Below are positions 7,066-9,357 of a stretch of 9,357 nucleotides of DNA, in pieces; positions within the stretch are counted from its first letter, which is position 1, and every line of letters begins with the position of its first letter. The stretch is from Bacillota bacterium (GTDB lineage: Bacteria > Bacillota_C > Negativicutes > Sporomusales > Sporomusaceae), in assembly GCA_023441125.1 (NCBI GenBank), contig JAEZQV010000466.1, forward strand, positions 1 to 9,357, given 5' to 3'. A program made the position numbers and the translations under genes. Under the pieces are notes generated by a model. It had not been told where the DNA came from. It made no database searches and saw only the letters and a list, made by a program, of their open reading frames with translations.

Positions 7066-8163
7066 GTGGCGTTTATAGTAAACCATTATGAGCTTGTGCA
7101 AGCCAGACCAGGCATGGTATTAGGACGACCCGTATTAAATCGTCACGGGAAAATATTGCTGACAGAAGGCACTGAACTGAGTAGCACCCACATCGGCAAA
7201 CTGCTGGAGCTAGGCGTAAAGACGGTAGGTATTCAAGAAAAAACGCTTTACAAAAACGGTAGGATTTTGCTGGAAGAAGAGGGCGTATTCAATTATCTGG
7301 ACGCAATTGAGCAAGTCCGGAATTTGATGAAAATCATTCGCCGCTTTGAAAAAATTCCCGTTAATATCTTTAAACAAGTTGTAGACAACCATATTCTGCC
7401 GATCGTGGAATCATACTCTGCCATCAACTACCTGAATCTCGACCGGCCGCGGGAAGAATATATCTTTCACCACTCAGTAAATGTCGCTTTACTGAGTGGG
7501 ATAATCGGCAAGTGGCTGGGGTACGACAAAAGTGAGATTGCGCAATTGACCTTGGCGGGGCTGCTGCATGATATCGGTAAAACCCAAGTGCCTGATGAAA
7601 TTCTAAATAAAGCCGGCAAATTAACCTACCATGAAATGCAAATTGTCCAATTGCACTCAGCTCACGGTTATCGTTTGCTAACCGCGACGGCAGATCTCAC
7701 ACCGGATGTGTTGTTAGCTATTTTGCAGCACCATGAACGTCTTGACGGCAGTGGCTATCCCGGTCATTTCGAGCAGTTCAAAATACATCGCCACGCCCAG
7801 ATTATTGCCGTGGCCGATACTTATGATGCCATAACCGCTGATCGGGTTTATGGTAACAAGACTACTCCCTTTGCCGCTGCCGAGGTGCTCGTAAACAACA
7901 TGTTTTCTAAGCTGAATGCGGCAGTTTGTATGACCTTTCTTGCACAATTTGAGAATTTTATGTTAGGCAACCTTGTGGAGCTCAAAACCGGGCAATACGG
8001 GGAAGTTATCTATCTAGGAAACTTCTTGAACACTTCGCCGGTTATTATCAGATGCGGCAACGGCGAAGTGATTAAGGTGTACGATATCAAACAAATTGAG
8101 AGAATCCGGCCCTTTATCGTGCCGAATAATAAAAATTACCGGGAAGAAGGAAGCGGACGATGA
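7066..8163 (+). CDS. HD-GYP domain protein, probable cyclic-di-GMP phosphodiesterase
   Basis: A 365-residue cytoplasmic signalling protein with no membrane segments. Residues 8-55 form an N-terminal domain common in Bacillota HD-GYP proteins (LVQARPGMVLGRPVLNRHGKILL...). The catalytic domain spans about 130-285: HH135/136, LLHDIGK (H168-D169-K172), H200, HH222/223 and the defining ERLDGSGYP motif (224-232), then ADTYDAITADRVY (D251). The metal ligands and the GYP motif are all present, so it is probably active and degrades cyclic-di-GMP, lowering biofilm or raising motility signals. Relatives carry Arg in the ARIIAVAD segment where this has AQIIAVAD. Residues 300-350 form a small beta-rich C-terminal domain. 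The GTG at 7066 is preferred because AGGAAGG lies 9 nt upstream; an upstream TTG (7045) lacks a site. It has no operon partner and converges with a chemoreceptor gene. Confidence 0.9.
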   Translation: MAFIVNHYELVQARPGMVLGRPVLNRHGKILLTEGTELSSTHIGKLLELGVKTVGIQEKTLYKNGRILLEEEGVFNYLDAIEQVRNLMKIIRRFEKIPVNIFKQVVDNHILPIVESYSAINYLNLDRPREEYIFHHSVNVALLSGIIGKWLGYDKSEIAQLTLAGLLHDIGKTQVPDEILNKAGKLTYHEMQIVQLHSAHGYRLLTATADLTPDVLLAILQHHERLDGSGYPGHFEQFKIHRHAQIIAVADTYDAITADRVYGNKTTPFAAAEVLVNNMFSKLNAAVCMTFLAQFENFMLGNLVELKTGQYGEVIYLGNFLNTSPVIIRCGNGEVIKVYDIKQIERIRPFIVPNNKNYREEGSGR

Positions 8164-8222
8164 TGGTCGCCTGGCTCTTAATCTTATCCTCTGCATACCC
8201 GAATCACCTGCCTGCTGCGACA

Positions 8223-8270
8223 AAATCCTGGCTTAGTGCAAAGCTGCACCAAGCCAGGATTTATTTTATA
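8223..8270. terminator. Bidirectional terminator between convergent genes
   Basis: A perfect 12-bp stem pairs AAATCCTGGCTT (8223-8234) with AAGCCAGGATTT (8251-8262). After one mismatch a second arm follows, GTGCA/TGCAC, capped by the 4-nt loop AAGC. The plus-strand 3' side reads TTTATTTTAT, a good T-run for the HD-GYP transcript, which ended 60 nt earlier. The minus-strand 3' side has only TTTT, so it could also stop the chemoreceptor transcript, less strongly. Confidence 0.85.
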
Positions 8271-8288
8271 GTTATGAGCTTTTTCCGC

Positions 8289-8312
8289 CGCCCTTGTAGT
8301 GGGGAAAGGGCG
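8289..8312. repeat. Short inverted repeat downstream of the chemoreceptor gene
   Basis: CGCCCTT (8289-8295) and its complement AAGGGCG (8306-8312) form a 7-bp stem with a 10-nt loop. It lies 48 nt past the minus-strand stop of the chemoreceptor gene. No T-run follows on the minus strand, so it is a poor terminator by itself; it may help protect the 3' end of the mRNA or be chance. Confidence 0.35.
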
Positions 8313-8359
8313 TATAATGCAATTGAGCCGGCAGCGATAAGCAGGAAACGCTATTACTA

Positions 8360-9357
8360 TTAAGACCGGGCAATTCTAAACTTTTCCACCAATTTTTGCA
8401 GATTGGTGGCTAACCCGCTTGTTTCCGCCGTAGCCGCGGCTACGGTCTGCATCGCCGCAGAAATTTCCTGTGTTGACGCCACGATGGTTCGCGCAGTGTC
8501 GGCCGGTCGCTCTATTCCCTGGGCAACAGCGTCAATCAACTCAACCACGCGATCCGATGTCGCCACCTGCTCTCCGGTGAGTTTTGCAATACCTTCTATG
8601 TCTTCGACAGCAGTCATCAAAGCAGCGGCAATACCGCCCAGAGCTTCTCCGGCCTGCTCGGCGACCTCAAAGCCCACTTCGATTTCCTTGCGACTGCTGT
8701 GCATGGAGCTAACGGCTTCCTCTGTTGCCGAGGATATCTTCCGGATAATGTCGGCAACAGAGGAGGCCTCTTTATTTGCTTGTTCTGCCAGTTTGCGGAC
8801 TTCTTCGGCCACAACGGCAAAGCCGCGCCCCTGCTCCCCGGCCCGGGCTGCTTCTATGGCCGCGTTCAAAGCCAGCAGGTTGGTCTGCCGGGCAATGGCT
8901 GTTATCGAATTGGTAATCAGATCGATTTGCTTTGTATACTCATTCAGGGTTTGCAGCATTGTCGCCGAAGCTATGGACTTTTCACGAATTTGGGCCATGT
9001 TACTAATCAGGCCGGTAACCGCTTCCTTGCCGTTCGTTGCCGTTTCTTTTGCCGCTCCCGCGCCGCTGGAGGCTGAGGATGTCCTTTCCCGGGCAAACTG
9101 CAGCAATGATGATAGATGCACCAGTACGGTGGAAGCCTCAATGACAATGGTACGGGCGGCCTCAGTTTCCACCAGCAGGGTTTCCGAATGTTTTGTGATC
9201 TCATGCATGGAGGTAGCCACTTGTTCGGAGGAAGCCGCCATCTCCTCACTATTTGCCGACAGTTCTAACGAAGTGCCCAAAATGGTCTTTACAACTGCTT
9301 CCTGGTGCAAAAGCATATTATTAAACGAAGTGGTCAGCCGCCCGATCTCATCATGGT
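8360..9357 (-). CDS. Methyl-accepting chemotaxis protein, N-terminus beyond window
   Basis: Partial gene: the C-terminal 331 codons are present and the sensor and membrane part lies past the right edge. The open frame continues through the window end: before the first internal Met it reads [13 protein letters not shown], the end of a HAMP domain. The rest is the coiled-coil signalling domain with [16 protein letters not shown] and, at its hairpin tip, the invariant core [20 protein letters not shown] followed by [17 protein letters not shown], which contacts CheA and CheW at the inner membrane. The C-terminus ([10 protein letters not shown]) lacks the NWETF-like pentapeptide that tethers CheR in enterobacteria, as is common outside them. 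It therefore relays an unknown signal to the chemotaxis system. It converges with the HD-GYP gene, consistent with a motility or lifestyle control neighbourhood. Confidence 0.93.
   Translation of the reverse strand, partial: HDEIGRLTTSFNNMLLHQEAVVKTILGTSLELSANSEEMAASSEQVATSMHEITKHSETLLVETEAARTIVIEASTVLVHLSSLLQFARERTSSASSGAGAAKETATNGKEAVTGLISNMAQIREKSIASATMLQTLNEYTKQIDLITNSITAIARQTNLLALNAAIEAARAGEQGRGFAVVAEEVRKLAEQANKEASSVADIIRKISSATEEAVSSMHSSRKEIEVGFEVAEQAGEALGGIAAALMTAVEDIEGIAKLTGEQVATSDRVVELIDAVAQGIERPADTARTIVASTQEISAAMQTVAAATAETSGLATNLQKLVEKFRIARS

Noticed and set aside
8160..8363. A 67-codon plus-strand frame overlapping the HD-GYP stop, with a purine-rich ribosome-site-like sequence upstream
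   Set aside because: It runs straight through the strong stem-loop at 8223-8270 and has no family resemblance; the purine tract is part of the HD-GYP coding end.

Overview
The window looks like a chromosomal segment of a Gram-positive-lineage (Bacillota) bacterium with moderate GC. The pointers are strong AGGAGG-type ribosome binding sites, several TTG/GTG starts, an FCD-type GntR regulator, and protein sequences of the kind seen in anaerobic Bacillota. A Negativicutes/Sporomusaceae host is a guess from overall protein style, not something the sequence proves. I see no mobile element, tRNA, rRNA or CRISPR array.

Left two thirds (1-6785): a regulated catabolic locus. On the minus strand, read right to left, it holds a GarR/3-hydroxyisobutyrate-type dehydrogenase (4833-5717), an IlvD/Edd-family dehydratase (3109-4779), a small amidohydrolase-fold protein resembling the DUF6282 family (2124-3002), an MFS organic-anion transporter (562-1866) and a D-2-hydroxyacid dehydrogenase that runs off the left edge (1-524). 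A GntR/FCD repressor-type gene is transcribed divergently (6048-6785). Between them lies a perfect 10-bp inverted repeat (5814-5837), directly downstream of a consensus TATAAT for the minus-strand operon. This is the expected place for a repressor that is released by the pathway substrate. The set (importer, dehydratase of a 2,3-dihydroxy acid, two NAD(P)H hydroxyacid dehydrogenases and a metal-dependent hydrolase-like enzyme) points to use of a sugar acid or related hydroxy-carboxylate. No kinase or aldolase is visible, so the exact pathway is unassigned; this is the most promising candidate for undescribed biology here.

Right third (6786-9357): signalling genes unrelated to the operon. A terminator-like hairpin closes the gntR gene. 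An extended -10 promoter precedes an HD-GYP domain protein (7066-8163), a probable cyclic-di-GMP phosphodiesterase. Convergent to it is a methyl-accepting chemotaxis protein (8360 to beyond the right edge), of which the end of the HAMP domain and the whole cytoplasmic signalling domain are visible. A strong stem-loop with T-rich flank (8223-8270) separates the two convergent genes.
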